Positions 37,022-49,594 of a DNA stretch of 64,000 nt are shown one piece after another (position 1 is the stretch's first letter; every line of letters begins with the position of its first letter). The DNA lies in assembly GCF_040581405.1 (NCBI RefSeq), contig NZ_CP137157.1:2127001-2191000 (forward strand), in the 5' to 3' direction. Source of the DNA: Komagataeibacter sucrofermentans DSM 15973. GTDB lineage: Bacteria; Pseudomonadota; Alphaproteobacteria; Acetobacterales; Acetobacteraceae. A program made the translations under genes and the position numbers. The notes below the pieces were generated by a model that was not told the origin of the DNA, searched no databases, and was given only the letters and a program-made list of their open reading frames with translations.

Positions 37022-38295
37022 CCCAGCCCGATCAGCACCACGCCAATCAGCGAGAGCAGATAATCCCCCACCATGGCGAAAAGCGGTTGCAGGCGGCCTG
37101 CGTTCAGCCAGTTTTCGGGGTCGAGCAGGGTCAGCGCCAGCAGCAGCCCACCGCATAGCGAGACCGCGCCGGTCGCCACCGCCACCGAAAAATCGGCCTC
37201 GCTTTCACGGATCACCTGGCTCGGCCTGCCGGGTCGCGGGCCACGCAGGGGGCTGCCCGCGCTCGCCTTGCGCGCAAGGGCGGCATCACCGCGCAGGAAC
37301 AGTTCATGCGCCGCGAACATGATGCCCGCCACGAACAGCGGCACGATGTAGTAAAACAGGCGAAAGATCAGGATGGCGGTCACAATGCGCGTGGCGGGCA
37401 CGTAAGCGCCGAGCGCCAGCATCATCGTGCCGTCAAACACGCCCAGGCCCCCCGGCACGCTGGCCACCAGCCCCGCGGTGTAGGAGGCGATGTAGATGGC
37501 AAGGAACGTGCCATAATCCAGCCCCGGCGCGGCGGGCAGGAAGGTGTAGGCAATGGCTGCCGTCGCCGCGACCTCGAGTGCCGCGACGAGGGTCTGCATC
37601 ACCGCCATGCCGGCGGATGGAAAAGTGACCTGCCAGCGCCAGATCCTGATTTCGTTCACGTAGCGACCGGCAACGACATAGCCAGCCACGCCCGCCCACA
37701 ACACGCAGCCCACCAGCCGCATCATGGGCGTGGGCAGCGCATGCCCGATAAAGGGTACCGTACCCGGCTCCAGTACCAGCACGCTGCCGATCAGCACCGC
37801 CGCCCCAAGCAGGTAGGTGGCCGAGCAGAACGCAATGATCTGCGCGACCTCAAAGGGTTTCAGCCCCCAGTTGCCATATAGCCTGAAGCGCACCGCCGCA
37901 CCCGAAATGGCGGAAAACCCAAGGTTATGCGACAGCACATAGGAACAGAACGCCGCAAACGCCGTGCGCCGGAAGGCAAGCTGGCAGCCTACCTGCCGCA
38001 CGGCAAGCCAGTCATAGAAAGACAGCACCAGATAGGACAGCAGCGTAAACCCTGCCCCCGCCCACAGCGTAGTGGCGGGAATGGTGAGCAGCGCGTGGCT
38101 GATGTCCTGCCAGTGCAGGGTACGCACCTCGCGCTGCACAACAATCACCGCCCCCACCAGCAGCAGCAGCCCCAGCACATGCGGCAGGTGGCGCAGCAGC
38201 GCATTGCGGCGGCGCACGGGAGTCAGGCCTGCCCCGGTGCGCCCATCATCATCGGGATGGGCAGGCGTTGCGTCTTGGGTCGGACGTTCAGCCAT
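37015..38295 (-). pseudogene. mprF: mprF, 5' fragment (flippase domain) cut off by IS21
   Basis: First 427 codons of MprF, with about ten hydrophobic helices of the flippase domain. Family motifs: LSYLVLSFYDWLAVRQVG, YVLSHNLGFSAISGAAVRFRLYGNWGL, and YTAGLVASVPGGLGVFDGTMML. Translation now ends two codons into the IS (Cys then TGA at 37009-37011). Deleting 34517-37014 joins codon 427 directly to base 34516 in frame, giving a 700-aa protein, so this insertion is the disabling lesion. It starts 10 bp after lysK. A truncated but membrane-inserted product could still be made. Confidence 0.95.
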
Positions 38296-38305
38296 GGGCA
38301 GGCCC

Positions 38306-39913
38306 TTAGGCCGCTGTTCCCTCGGCGCGGGTCAGGGCGGCCTCGATCAGGGCCACGGTTTCCGCCACGCCATAGAGGGCAACAAAGATGCCAAAGCGCG
38401 GACCTTCCTTCTGGCCCAGCAGCACTTCATACAGGCAACCGAACCACGCGCGCAGCGGCTCGAAGCCGTGGGTCTTGCCAATCTCGAACACAAGGTTCTG
38501 GCAGGCATCGGGGCTGACATCGCCGCCTTCCATGCCGCGCAGGGCCTGGGCCAGGTCGGCCAGCGCCTTGCGTTCATGTGCGTCGGGTGTGCGGTACTGC
38601 TTGGTGGGGCGCACGAAATCGGCGTAGTAGACGATCGCGTATTCCACCAGCCGCGCCAGCATGGGGCAACTTTCCGGCGTGGCATCGGCGTCGTAGCGCT
38701 GGATGAACTTCCACAACACATCCGGCGTCTCGGCATTGGCGACCGAGGCAAGGTTGAGCAGCATGCCGAACGTGACCAGGCTGCCCGCATCGTGCGGGAT
38801 CGCACCCTTGTGGATGAACCAGGCCGGGTTGGTCAGCAGCGCGGGATCGGCGGACTCCATGGCGCGGGCCTTGCCCACATGGGCCAGATATTCATCCGTC
38901 GCCTTGGGGATGACATCAAAGAACAGCCGCTTGGCGCGCTGCGGCGCGTTGAACATGTACTGGCCCAGACTTTCGGGCGGGGCGTAGCGCAGCCATTCCT
39001 CGACCGAGATGCCATTGCCCTTGGATTTGGAAATCTTCTGCCCGTTCTGGTCAAGGAACAGTTCATAGGTCAGGCCCGCGGGCGGCTGGCCGCCAAGGAT
39101 GCGGCAGATCTTGCCCGACAGGCGCACGCTGTCGATCAGGTCCTTGCCCGACATTTCATAATCAACGCCCAGCGCATACCAGCGCATGGCCCAGTCGGCC
39201 TTCCACTGCATCTTGGCATGGCCGCCGGTGACCGGCGTTTCGAAGGTTTCGCCCGCTTCATCGGTCCAGCGCACGGTGCCCGCGACAGGGTCGATGGCGT
39301 CCATCTTCACCTGCATCACCTGCCCCGTGCGCGGGTGGATGGGCAGCACGGGGGAATAGGTGGCGCGGCGTTCCTCGCCCAGCGTGGGGGCGATAACGGC
39401 CACGATCTTGTCATGCACTTCGAGCACGCGCCTGAGCGCCGCGTCAAAACGCCCGCCTTCATAATACTGCGTGGAAGAGGCGAATTCGTAATCAAACCCG
39501 AAGCCATCAAGGAAGGAACGCAGGCGGGCATTGTTGTGGGCGGCAAAGGATTCATGCGTGCCGAACGGATCTGGCACGCGCGAGAGCGGCTTGCCGATAT
39601 ACTGGCACAGCATTTCCTGATTGGGCACGTTCTCAGGCACCTTGCGCAAGGCGTCCATATCATCGGAGAAGGCCAGCAGCCGCGTGGGCAGGCCGGTCAG
39701 CTTCGTAAACGCCTGCCGCACCCATGAGGTGCGCGCCACCTCGCCAAACGTGCCGATATGCGGCAGGCCGGACGGGCCATAGCCGGTTTCCAGCAGCACG
39801 GGTCTGTTGGCCGTAACGGCACGCGCGCCAACATGCGCGGACAGTTTGGCGGCCTCCTCGAACGGCCAGGACTTGGGAAGGGGCGAGATAAGGGCAGGAT
39901 GCTGTTCTGACAT
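38306..39913 (-). CDS. lysK: Class I lysyl-tRNA synthetase
   Basis: 535-aa archaeal/alphaproteobacterial-type LysRS, unrelated to the class II LysS of most bacteria. HIGH-like motif: [15 protein letters not shown]-like motif: KISKSKGNG. Also SKDLIDS-like [20 protein letters not shown] and QMKVDA-like [11 protein letters not shown]. Start ATG 39913 (MSEQHPAL) is preferred over 39943, as class I enzymes begin shortly before the [11 protein letters not shown] segment. It is the first gene of lysK-mprF-marC and supplies Lys-tRNA, the donor for MprF. The promoter lies in the 132-bp gap shared with the divergent helicase. Confidence 0.95.
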   Translation of the reverse strand: MSEQHPALISPLPKSWPFEEAAKLSAHVGARAVTANRPVLLETGYGPSGLPHIGTFGEVARTSWVRQAFTKLTGLPTRLLAFSDDMDALRKVPENVPNQEMLCQYIGKPLSRVPDPFGTHESFAAHNNARLRSFLDGFGFDYEFASSTQYYEGGRFDAALRRVLEVHDKIVAVIAPTLGEERRATYSPVLPIHPRTGQVMQVKMDAIDPVAGTVRWTDEAGETFETPVTGGHAKMQWKADWAMRWYALGVDYEMSGKDLIDSVRLSGKICRILGGQPPAGLTYELFLDQNGQKISKSKGNGISVEEWLRYAPPESLGQYMFNAPQRAKRLFFDVIPKATDEYLAHVGKARAMESADPALLTNPAWFIHKGAIPHDAGSLVTFGMLLNLASVANAETPDVLWKFIQRYDADATPESCPMLARLVEYAIVYYADFVRPTKQYRTPDAHERKALADLAQALRGMEGGDVSPDACQNLVFEIGKTHGFEPLRAWFGCLYEVLLGQKEGPRFGIFVALYGVAETVALIEAALTRAEGTAA

Positions 39914-40045
39914 GGACCGGCAAGCTATGGACAGGAAGGGCACGGGTCAATCCATCCTATTCCACACCATAGGGTACAGCAATAAGAATGGCATGACACA
40001 CGGCGGGCGACATCTGCCCGCTTGTACCCTATATCATTGACGACC

Positions 40046-42976
40046 ATGCCAGACACCCCGCCCCTGCCGGACAGCGCCCCGGCGATCCTTCCCCGGCACG
40101 GCGCCTGGTCGGTGCTCACGCCGGATGGGGAAATCCTGTCCATGCAGGCCCCCGACATTCGCCGTGAACTGCCGCAGTGGCCCGCGCCCATGGTCATCCA
40201 TGCGCCCGCCATCGCGCGCAGGCTCGACCTACCGCCCCCGCCGCGCCCCTGCCCGTGGCTGGACCTGCTGGAACTGTTCGCCTTCACCCTGCCCGCCCAC
40301 GCAGCGCCCCCCACCGCGCGCGGGCTGGGCATGGCGCTTGAGCTTGAGGCGGACAGGCTCGAAGCCCCCGAGGCCGACCTGCTGCCCGACCTGGCCTTCG
40401 AGATGCTTGGCCGCCTCGCCCGTCTGCGCAACACGCCCGAAGGCGGCATCCGGGCGGCACTCGCGTGGCGCATGCGCAAGGCCGGGTGGGCATGGGGGCC
40501 ATCGGTCTGCGCCGCACTCGGCCTGAAGGATGGCGGCCCGCTGCCCGCGGGCATGATCCAGCCCGACGAGGCGCTCAAGGTCTGGACCCGCCTGCCCAAA
40601 TGGGAAGAAACCGCCCCGCGCCCTGCTCCTGCCGCGCACCCGGTTAGCGGGGAGGAGGCTCAGGCGCACCTGCGCGAGATTATTGGCGAAGGGGCCGAAC
40701 ACCGCCCGGCACAGGAGGCATTCAGCCACGTCGCCGCCCGCGCCTTCACCCCCCGCGCCACGCAGGGCGACCCGCACATGGTGCTGGCGGAAGCAGGCAC
40801 CGGCACCGGCAAGACGCTGGGCTACGTGGCACCTGCCAATATATGGGCGCGCCGCAACGGGGGGGCGGTGTGGATCAGCACCTATACCCGCCACCTGCAA
40901 CGCCAGATCGAATCCGAACTGGCCCGCCTCTACCCCGACCCGGCGGTGCGCCGCAGCCATGTGGTGGTGCGCAAGGGGCGCGAGAACTACCTGTGCCTGC
41001 TCAACATGGAGGAGAGCGTGAACATCGCGCTTTCACGCGGGCAGGCGGGCGATGGCACCCTTATCGGGTTGGCGCTGGTGGCCTTGTGGGCGGCCCATAC
41101 GCTTGATGGCGACCTGTTTGGCGGCGACCTGCCCGGCTGGTTTGCCGATCTATTCGGGCGCGGACTGCTGAGCGGCATTGCCGACCGGCGGGGCGAGTGC
41201 ATCCATGGCGCCTGCCCGCATTACCAGCAATGCATGGTGGAGCACTCCATCCGTCGCGCACGCACGGCGGACCTCGTGATCGCCAACCACGCGCTCGTCA
41301 TGTCGCAGGCGGCGTGGCACGCACTTGATGGCACTGGCGCCAGCAACGAGGACAACACCCCCACCCGCTACATCATGGATGAGGGCCACCATATTGCCGA
41401 TGCGGCGGACAGCGCCTTCGCCCTTGAACTCTCAGGGCTCGAAGCCGCCGAACTGCGGCGCTGGCTGCTCGGCGCCGAAGGTGCGCGTTCACGCGCGCGC
41501 GGCCTGCGGCGCAGGCTTGAAGACCTGCTGGCCAACATCCCCCGCATCGAAACCCCGCTTGACACCGCGCTGATGGCTGCACGCGCCCTGCCGGCGCCGG
41601 GCTGGTCGGCCCGCCTGGCCGCCCTTGACCTGGTGCACCGGGCCGCGCGCGTGCCCGCCGGGGGCGAGGAGCCGGTGCTGTCCAACCCCTCCGAGGTGCT
41701 GCTGCATGAACTGCGCCAGCAGGTGCTCGCCCGCACGCAGGGCAGCCCCGAAGGCGGCCCGCGCCGCAGTGACAGCGAATGCGACCTCTACCCCATGCCC
41801 GAATCGCTGCATGAGGCGGCGCAGGCGCTGGAACGGGCGTTAAGGCGGCTGGCCGAGCCGCTGCGCACGCTGGTCGCCCGCCTTGATGAAGCGCTGGAAA
41901 CCGAGGCCGACTGGCTCGACACCCCCATGCGCGAGCGCATTGCCGCCGCCATCCGCTCCATCCGCCGCCGGGCGCTGGCGCGTGTGGATGGCTGGTGCGC
42001 CATGCTGGGCAGCATGCAGGCCAACGAACCGCCCACGGGTGGCGAAACCCCGCAATATATCGATTACATCCGCATGGACCGGCGCGAGGGCCAGAACCCC
42101 GGCGAGCGCGACGTGGGGCTGTACCGCCACTGGCTGGACCCGACCATTCCGTTCGCCAGCGTGCTGGCAGCCCCGGCACATGGCGTGCTGGTCACCTCCG
42201 CCACGCTGCGCGACGAAAGCGGCGAGGACAACACCAATGACAGCGCCGAGCGCGCATGGGATGCCGCCGAGGCCCGCTCAGGCGCGATCCACCTGCCTTC
42301 GCCCGCCATACGGGCATCGTTCCCAAGCCCGTTCGATTACGCAAGGCAGAGCCGGGCCTTCATCATTACCGATGTGGCGCATGATGACCCGGCGGCGCTG
42401 GCCGGGGCCTACCGCACGCTTTTCATGGCATCGGGCGGGGGGGCGCTGGGGCTGTTTACCGCCATATCGCGCCTGCGCGAGGTGTACCGCCGCATCGTAA
42501 CCCCGCTGGAGGAAGCGGGCCTGCCGCTGTTTGCCCAGCATGTGGACCCGATGGATAACGCAACGCTGGTCGATATCATGCGCAGCGAGCGCAATGCGTG
42601 CCTGCTGGGCACGGATGCAATGCGTGATGGGGTGGATGTGCCGGGCGAGGCCCTGCGTCTTGTCGCCTTCGAGCGCGTGCCGTGGCCGCGACCCGATATC
42701 CTGCACCGTGAGCGGCGCATTCACCTGTCGGGCGGCGCACCGGGGCGCTTTGATGACAGGATTGCCCGCCTGCGCCTGCGCCAGGCCTTTGGCCGCCTGA
42801 TCCGCAGCAGGCAGGACAGGGGGGTATTCGTCCTTCTGGACCGGCGCACCCCGTCGCGCCTGCTTTCCGCCTTCCCCGAAGGGGTGGCAGTGCGCCGCCT
42901 TGGCCTGAGTGCGGCGGCGCGGGAGATCACGGCCTTCCTGCAGGCGCAGGACACATCCGCGGACCAGCTTTCCTGA
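40046..42976 (+). CDS. DinG-like ATP-dependent DNA helicase (XPD family)
   Basis: 976-aa superfamily 2 iron-sulfur helicase. Walker A AEAGTGTGKTLGY (about 248-260). The four-Cys iron-sulfur domain has one Cys in RENYLCLLN (about 317) and three in CIHGACPHYQQC (about 386-397). DEAH-box variant MDEGHHIAD (about 445). Late motifs: LLGTDAMRDGVDVPGEALRLVAFERVPWPRPD and RLRQAFGRLIRSRQDRGVFVLLDRR (motif VI). The start is ATG 40046; a TTG at 40022 is less likely. It is divergent from lysK. Such enzymes resolve R-loops and replication blocks. No exonuclease domain is present. Confidence 0.92.
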   Translation: MPDTPPLPDSAPAILPRHGAWSVLTPDGEILSMQAPDIRRELPQWPAPMVIHAPAIARRLDLPPPPRPCPWLDLLELFAFTLPAHAAPPTARGLGMALELEADRLEAPEADLLPDLAFEMLGRLARLRNTPEGGIRAALAWRMRKAGWAWGPSVCAALGLKDGGPLPAGMIQPDEALKVWTRLPKWEETAPRPAPAAHPVSGEEAQAHLREIIGEGAEHRPAQEAFSHVAARAFTPRATQGDPHMVLAEAGTGTGKTLGYVAPANIWARRNGGAVWISTYTRHLQRQIESELARLYPDPAVRRSHVVVRKGRENYLCLLNMEESVNIALSRGQAGDGTLIGLALVALWAAHTLDGDLFGGDLPGWFADLFGRGLLSGIADRRGECIHGACPHYQQCMVEHSIRRARTADLVIANHALVMSQAAWHALDGTGASNEDNTPTRYIMDEGHHIADAADSAFALELSGLEAAELRRWLLGAEGARSRARGLRRRLEDLLANIPRIETPLDTALMAARALPAPGWSARLAALDLVHRAARVPAGGEEPVLSNPSEVLLHELRQQVLARTQGSPEGGPRRSDSECDLYPMPESLHEAAQALERALRRLAEPLRTLVARLDEALETEADWLDTPMRERIAAAIRSIRRRALARVDGWCAMLGSMQANEPPTGGETPQYIDYIRMDRREGQNPGERDVGLYRHWLDPTIPFASVLAAPAHGVLVTSATLRDESGEDNTNDSAERAWDAAEARSGAIHLPSPAIRASFPSPFDYARQSRAFIITDVAHDDPAALAGAYRTLFMASGGGALGLFTAISRLREVYRRIVTPLEEAGLPLFAQHVDPMDNATLVDIMRSERNACLLGTDAMRDGVDVPGEALRLVAFERVPWPRPDILHRERRIHLSGGAPGRFDDRIARLRLRQAFGRLIRSRQDRGVFVLLDRRTPSRLLSAFPEGVAVRRLGLSAAAREITAFLQAQDTSADQLS

Positions 42977-43019
42977 TCGTGTCTCCCTGCCCTTCCCCGC
43001 GCGGTGCGGGGCAGATGCC

Positions 43020-43223
43020 TCAGAGCGCCTTGAGGTTGGTCGCGGCAGCCTTGCCACGCTCCATGGCGATGTCGTAGCTGACCGCCTGGTCCTCGTTCAG
43101 GCCACGCAGGCCAGCAGCCTGCACCGCCGTGATGTGCACAAACACGTCCTTGCCGCCATCATCAGGCATGATGAAGCCAAAACCCTTGGTTGCGTTGAAC
43201 CATTTTACTTTTCCGGTAGCCAT
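43020..43223 (-). CDS. cspA: Cold-shock domain protein
   Basis: 67-aa single-stranded nucleic acid-binding protein. RNP1 KGFGFI and RNP2 VFVHIT in MATGKVKWFNATKGFGFIMP.. are intact, and the length is typical. Start ATG 43223, with GGAGAAG about 11 bp upstream; the longer frame to 43355 is leader sequence. That 130-bp leader could be the long 5' UTR common to csp mRNAs. It acts as an RNA chaperone in the cytoplasm. Whether it is cold-induced cannot be read. Confidence 0.96.
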   Translation of the reverse strand: MATGKVKWFNATKGFGFIMPDDGGKDVFVHITAVQAAGLRGLNEDQAVSYDIAMERGKAAATNLKAL

Positions 43224-43417
43224 AGCCAGTCTCTTCTCCAGCGCCATCCTTGCCGGTCCTAATACCGGCAATCCGGGCGCGTGTGCCTTTACCGCCATGA
43301 AAAAACGGGGCATCCGGAAAACACCCTGCCACTTCCACGCCGTTCGTGCACCCATAGGGGCAGCATGAAATGGGCACCCGTGTCAAATGATCCCGACATG
43401 ATGAAACGCCCGGACCA

Positions 43418-43459
43418 TAAAAAAAGGGGGAAAGGCCAATGGCCCTTCCCCCTTTTTTA
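43418..43459. terminator. Bidirectional terminator after groEL
   Basis: Stem GGGGGAA.GGCC / GGCC.TTCCCCC with an AAT loop and one mismatch, A7 on one side and T6 on the other. About 60 bp past the groEL stop. Confidence 0.9.
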
Positions 43460-43516
43460 TTCTGGCATCCGGCCCCGTGCTGCAGCTTGGGGCCGGGGTG
43501 CGCAGGGCTGGCCGGA

Positions 43517-45199
<1,683 letters not shown>

Positions 45200-45226
45200 T
45201 TACCCGGTGTGGAAAGCGCGGGTGGG

Positions 45227-45517
45227 TCAGGCGACCACGCCCATGATGTCGCTTTCCTTCATGATCAGCAGTTCTTCACCGTTGATCGTCACTTCCGTGC
45301 CCGACCACTTGCCGAACAGGACGCGGTCACCCGCCTTCACGTCGAGGGCCACAATCTGGCCCTGCTCGTTACGGGCACCTGCGCCCACCGAGATCACCTC
45401 GCCTTCCATCGGCTTTTCCTTGGCGGTCTCAGGGATGATGATACCACCTGCTGTCTTTTCCTCGCTCTTAAGGCGACGGACGACCACACGGTCATGCAGG
45501 GGACGAAATTTCGTCAT
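45227..45517 (-). CDS. groES: Co-chaperonin GroES
   Basis: 96-aa lid of the GroEL cage. [16 protein letters not shown], the mobile loop [19 protein letters not shown] with the GroEL-binding GIII, and [22 protein letters not shown] are all standard. Start ATG 45517 with a GGAG site; the in-frame extension to 45568 has no homology. The CIRCE operator is about 80 bp upstream. Confidence 0.99.
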   Translation of the reverse strand: MTKFRPLHDRVVVRRLKSEEKTAGGIIIPETAKEKPMEGEVISVGAGARNEQGQIVALDVKAGDRVLFGKWSGTEVTINGEELLIMKESDIMGVVA

Positions 45518-45598
45518 GGATCGCTCCAAATCTTCTAAAGGTAACGCCCTTGAATCAAGCAACGCCACCGGTTGGCGCGCGCGCCAGGCCGCATCGCG

Positions 45599-45625
45599 TT
45601 AGCACTCCCCTCGTGAGAGTGCTAA
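45599..45625. promoter_or_regulatory. CIRCE operator (HrcA-binding site)
   Basis: Perfect consensus inverted repeat TTAGCACTC - 9 bp - GAGTGCTAA. It lies between the groES promoter and gene, so the HrcA repressor should block groESL until heat shock. hrcA is not in this window. Confidence 0.97.
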
Positions 45626-45629
45626 ACAC

Positions 45630-45658
45630 CAGATAGGTAGCCCCCCCACAGGTGTCAA
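45630..45658 (-). promoter_or_regulatory. groESL promoter
   Basis: On the minus strand: -35 TTGACA (45658-45653), 17-bp spacer, -10 TATCTG (45635-45630), immediately upstream of CIRCE. This spacing places the transcription start inside or just before the operator. Confidence 0.82.
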
Positions 45659-45715
45659 GAATGGCACGGAGCGAGACGGCGCAGAATTCGCGCGCAAAAG
45701 ACCCACCAGGGAGAA

Positions 45716-45742
45716 ATTGATATTTTCCATATAAATATCAAT
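45716..45742. promoter_or_regulatory. 10-bp perfect inverted repeat, possible operator
   Basis: ATTGATATTT - TCCATAT - AAATATCAAT. About 220 bp upstream of the hydrolase start. It could be a repressor site or a cruciform. No regulator can be assigned. Confidence 0.4.
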
Positions 45743-45853
45743 GGTTTAATGAATTACCTTATCCCCCATCAAAAGCGGCGGAACAGCCCTCCCCACAATG
45801 CATGACACGCGGCCATGCCGATTCCATGATGCCGCCCGGCAGCGCGGGCCTTC

Positions 45854-45871
45854 ATGAGAAAGAATTCTCAT
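45854..45871. promoter_or_regulatory. 7-bp perfect inverted repeat upstream of hydrolase
   Basis: ATGAGAA - AGAA - TTCTCAT, 91 bp before the hydrolase ATG. The shape fits a dimeric-regulator operator. Confidence 0.4.
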
Positions 45872-45962
45872 AAAGTCGTCCTTCACGCGGGTTTCATATT
45901 GACGTCAGGGCAGGCGGCATCATTCTTTGCCAGACAATGAAGGAAATAATGGAGTGAAAACC

Positions 45963-46625
45963 ATGGGCGCAGTCGTAACCGTTACAGCGGCGGACGGGCA
46001 TGAATTTTCCGCCTATCGGGCCGGTCGGCCCGATGCGGCGCGCGCCGTGGTGGTGGTGCAGGAAATATTTGGCGTTACCCCCTATATCCGCGCGGTGTGC
46101 GACGCCTTTGCCGCCCAGGGCTATCAGGCCATTGCCCCCGCCCTGTTTGACCGCGCGCGGCGCGATGCCATCCTGCCCTATGACAATGCGGGCGTACACG
46201 AAGGGCTGAAACTGCGTGCCGAAACAGGGCAGGAGAACGCGCTGCGCGACCTCGTGGCCGCAGCCGATGTGCTGACAACCGAGAAGAAGGGCATCGTGGG
46301 GTTCTGCTGGGGCGGCAAGCTGGCATGGGAGGCCGCATGCCACACCAAGGCCTTCGCGGCGGCGGTGGCATGGTATGGCGGCGGCATTGCCGAGACCCGC
46401 AGCCAAGTGCCCAACTGCCCCGTGCAGCTGCATTTTGGCGCGGAAGACGCCCATATTCCGGCAGACGACGTGGACGCCATCCGGGCTGCACATGAGGAGA
46501 TCGAGATCTTTACCTATGAGGGTGCCGATCACGGCTTTGGCTGCACGGATCGCCCGTCTTACAACGAGGCCGCCGCCACCCTGGCCATGCAGCGCACGCT
46601 GAGCTTTTTCGAGCACTGGCTATAA
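45963..46625 (+). CDS. Dienelactone hydrolase family protein
   Basis: 220-aa alpha/beta hydrolase. The Cys-Asp-His triad is intact: nucleophile Cys in GFCWGGKLAWEAA, Asp in HFGAEDAHIP, His in GADHGFGC. The N-terminal ARAVVVVQEIFGVTPYIRAVCD is typical of the DLH family, with the Glu of QEIFG. The start is ATG 45963 (GGAG eight bases before); an open frame to 45927 is not favoured. The physiological substrate is unknown, and no aromatic catabolism genes are near. It is convergent with mtnP across repeat copy E. Confidence 0.9.
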   Translation: MGAVVTVTAADGHEFSAYRAGRPDAARAVVVVQEIFGVTPYIRAVCDAFAAQGYQAIAPALFDRARRDAILPYDNAGVHEGLKLRAETGQENALRDLVAAADVLTTEKKGIVGFCWGGKLAWEAACHTKAFAAAVAWYGGGIAETRSQVPNCPVQLHFGAEDAHIPADDVDAIRAAHEEIEIFTYEGADHGFGCTDRPSYNEAAATLAMQRTLSFFEHWL

Positions 46626-46630
46626 AAAAA

Positions 46631-46680
46631 ATGCCGCCTTTTTAAAAAAAGGCGGCACCTAAAAACGTCTGTTTTTAAAC
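46631..46680 (-). repeat. Intergenic palindromic repeat, copy E (half element)
   Basis: GC-rich hairpin ATGCCGCC TTTTTAAAAAAA GGCGGC, then ACCTAAAAACG. Five bases past the hydrolase stop and 7 bp before the mtnP stop on the other strand. Orientation follows mtnP. Confidence 0.8.
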
Positions 46681-46686
46681 GTTTTT

Positions 46687-47581
<895 letters not shown>

Positions 47582-47592
<11 letters not shown>

Positions 47593-48346
47593 TGGACCAC
47601 GTTCTCCGTTTCAGACAGATGGAAAGTACAAGCAGGATCAGCAGGAACACGCTCGCCCCCACCCCTGCGCGATGGCGCGCCGTCAGGTGCGGGCTGGCCA
47701 CCCAGGCCAGATAGGTCGTGACATCACGCGCCTGCTGCTCGACCGTGGCGGGCGTGCCATCGGGGTATGTAATGCCGCCTTCATACAAAGGCGGCGGCAT
47801 GGCGATCTGCCCATTGGCGGCATACGGGTTGTAGAACGTGCCCGGCGGCACCACCGTGCCTGCGGGCGGGGTCTGTCCATAGCCGGTCAGGAAGGCATAG
47901 ATGCGGTCCACCCCGCCGGGATGCACCACGGCAAGCCGCGACTGGTCGGGCGGCACCACGCCATGATTGGCCGCGGCGGCCGCATGCGCATCGGGATAGG
48001 GGGAGAGCAGGTGGTCATCCATGTTGGCGGGGCGGCTGACCGGGTGGCCGCCCGCATCCACGCCTGCGGGAATGCGGTGGCTGGCCGCCAGCGCGTTGAC
48101 ATCCGCCTCCTTCAGCCCCAGCCCGGCCAGATCGCCATAGGTCACGGACTTCATGCCGTGGCAGGCGGAACAGACCTGGGCATACACCGTGTAGCCACGC
48201 TGCACGGCCGCCATGTCAAAATGCCCCAGCGGGCCCTGAAAGCTCCAGTGCTGGGGCGGCGGCTCGCGGTAGTCGTGCGCCATGGCCCCTTTGCCCACAG
48301 GCAGGGCCGCCAGCAACCCGCCAAGCAGCAGGCCATGCCGTAACAT
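47582..48346 (-). CDS. petC: Cytochrome c1 of the bc1 complex (orphan)
   Basis: 254-aa cytochrome c1. Start ATG 48346 gives a Sec signal (MLRHGLLLGGLLAALPVGKGAMA). Haem site CSACH is in VYAQVCSACHGMKSVTYGDL. Family signatures: AAAAANHGVVPPDQSRLA, YNPYAANGQIAMPPPLYEGGITYPDGTPATVEQQARDVTTYLAW with the axial Met of AMPPPL, and one C-terminal membrane anchor (VFLLILLVLSICLKRR). All functional residues look intact. petA (Rieske) and petB (cytochrome b), which should precede it, are missing: hemF starts 223 bp upstream on the other strand. ATG 48394 is an alternative start. Confidence 0.92.
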
Positions 48347-48568
48347 GATGCGCCAGGGTTGCGCCCCGCGCTGCCGATGACCCGGTTCATGCATGTCTGC
48401 TACGTTCCCGCCACAATTTCCATATCCCGCCGCGTTCCTGCGCTGGGCTGGCCTCCTTCCTAGCGGCAGCGCGACCGGTCTTGCAATCACCCGTCTTGCA
48501 ATAAGTGGAACAAACGGGCACCCGTAATATCCATCGCGAACGACCAGAACGGGCTAGATGAGACGAAC

Positions 48569-49477
48569 ATGACAATTTCCCGCACCCCCGTCGCCCACGA
48601 CGCACTGAAGGACACGGCCCGGACCTGGTTTGAAACCCTGCGCGACCGGATCTGCACGGCCTTTGAACAGATCGAGGATGAGGCCGTGACCGCTGGCACG
48701 CCCACCCTGCCCGGCAAGGAAGCGGCGGGCCGCTTCGAGCGCAAGCCGTGGTCGCGCACCAATGAGGATGGCACCCCCGGCGGCGGCGGCGTGATCAGCC
48801 TCATGCGCGGGCGCGTGTTTGAAAAGGTGGGGGTCAATGTCTCCACCGTGAGCGGGGTGTTCAGCCCCGGCTTCCGCGACTCGATTCCCGGCGCGTCGGA
48901 AGACCCGCGCTTTTTTGCCACCGGCATCAGCCTCGTCGCCCACATGTGCAGCCCGCTCGTGCCCGCGGCCCATTTCAACACCCGCATGATCATCACCACG
49001 CAGGGCTGGTTTGGCGGAGGCGGCGACATTACCCCCATGTTCCCCGAAAGCGCCGAGGCCATCAGCGATGGCGAACGTTTTCATGACGGATTCCGCAAGG
49101 CGTGCGAAAAGCATGACCCGGAGTATTATCCCCGCTTCAAGGAGTGGTGCGACAAATACTTCTACCTGCCCCACCGCGATGAAGCGCGCGGCCTGGGCGG
49201 CATTTTCTATGACCGGCTCAATACCGGCAACCTCGATGCCGATTTCGCGTTCACCCGCGATGTGGGGCTTGGCTTTCTGGAAACCTATCCCGACATCGTG
49301 CGCAGCCGCATGATGGAGCCGTGGACGCAAGAGCAGCGCAAGGCGCAGCTTGTCCGGCGCGGGCGGTATGTCGAGTTCAACCTGCTGCATGATCGTGGCA
49401 CGATTTTTGGCCTCAAAACCGGCGGAAACACCGAAGCCATCCTCATGAGCCTTCCCCCGGAAGTCCACTGGCCATAA
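48569..49477 (+). CDS. hemF: Oxygen-dependent coproporphyrinogen III oxidase
   Basis: 302-aa aerobic enzyme converting coproporphyrinogen III to protoporphyrinogen IX in haem synthesis. Hallmarks: [25 protein letters not shown] (active-site loop), and [28 protein letters not shown]. The length is normal. It is divergent from petC. High haem demand from the bo3 oxidase, AdhAB and other cytochromes in this window makes it a relevant neighbour, although hemCD are 8 kb away. Confidence 0.96.
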   Translation: MTISRTPVAHDALKDTARTWFETLRDRICTAFEQIEDEAVTAGTPTLPGKEAAGRFERKPWSRTNEDGTPGGGGVISLMRGRVFEKVGVNVSTVSGVFSPGFRDSIPGASEDPRFFATGISLVAHMCSPLVPAAHFNTRMIITTQGWFGGGGDITPMFPESAEAISDGERFHDGFRKACEKHDPEYYPRFKEWCDKYFYLPHRDEARGLGGIFYDRLNTGNLDADFAFTRDVGLGFLETYPDIVRSRMMEPWTQEQRKAQLVRRGRYVEFNLLHDRGTIFGLKTGGNTEAILMSLPPEVHWP

Positions 49478-49594
49478 GAATAGCGCCATGTCCGTTCCAC
49501 GCTCCCTGCCCCGCCCTGACCAGCCCCCCTGCCTTCATGCAGCATGGCCCGACAGCACGCAGGCGGCGCACAGGCCCCACCGGCGACGCCAGCC

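Larger units (their letters stand above)
45518..45962. other. 445-bp groES/dienelactone hydrolase intergenic region
   Basis: Contains the groESL promoter, CIRCE and two perfect inverted repeats (45716-45742 and 45854-45871) nearer the hydrolase gene. No gene was seen. The AT-rich stretch 45715-45770 is a probable promoter area for the hydrolase. Confidence 0.6.
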
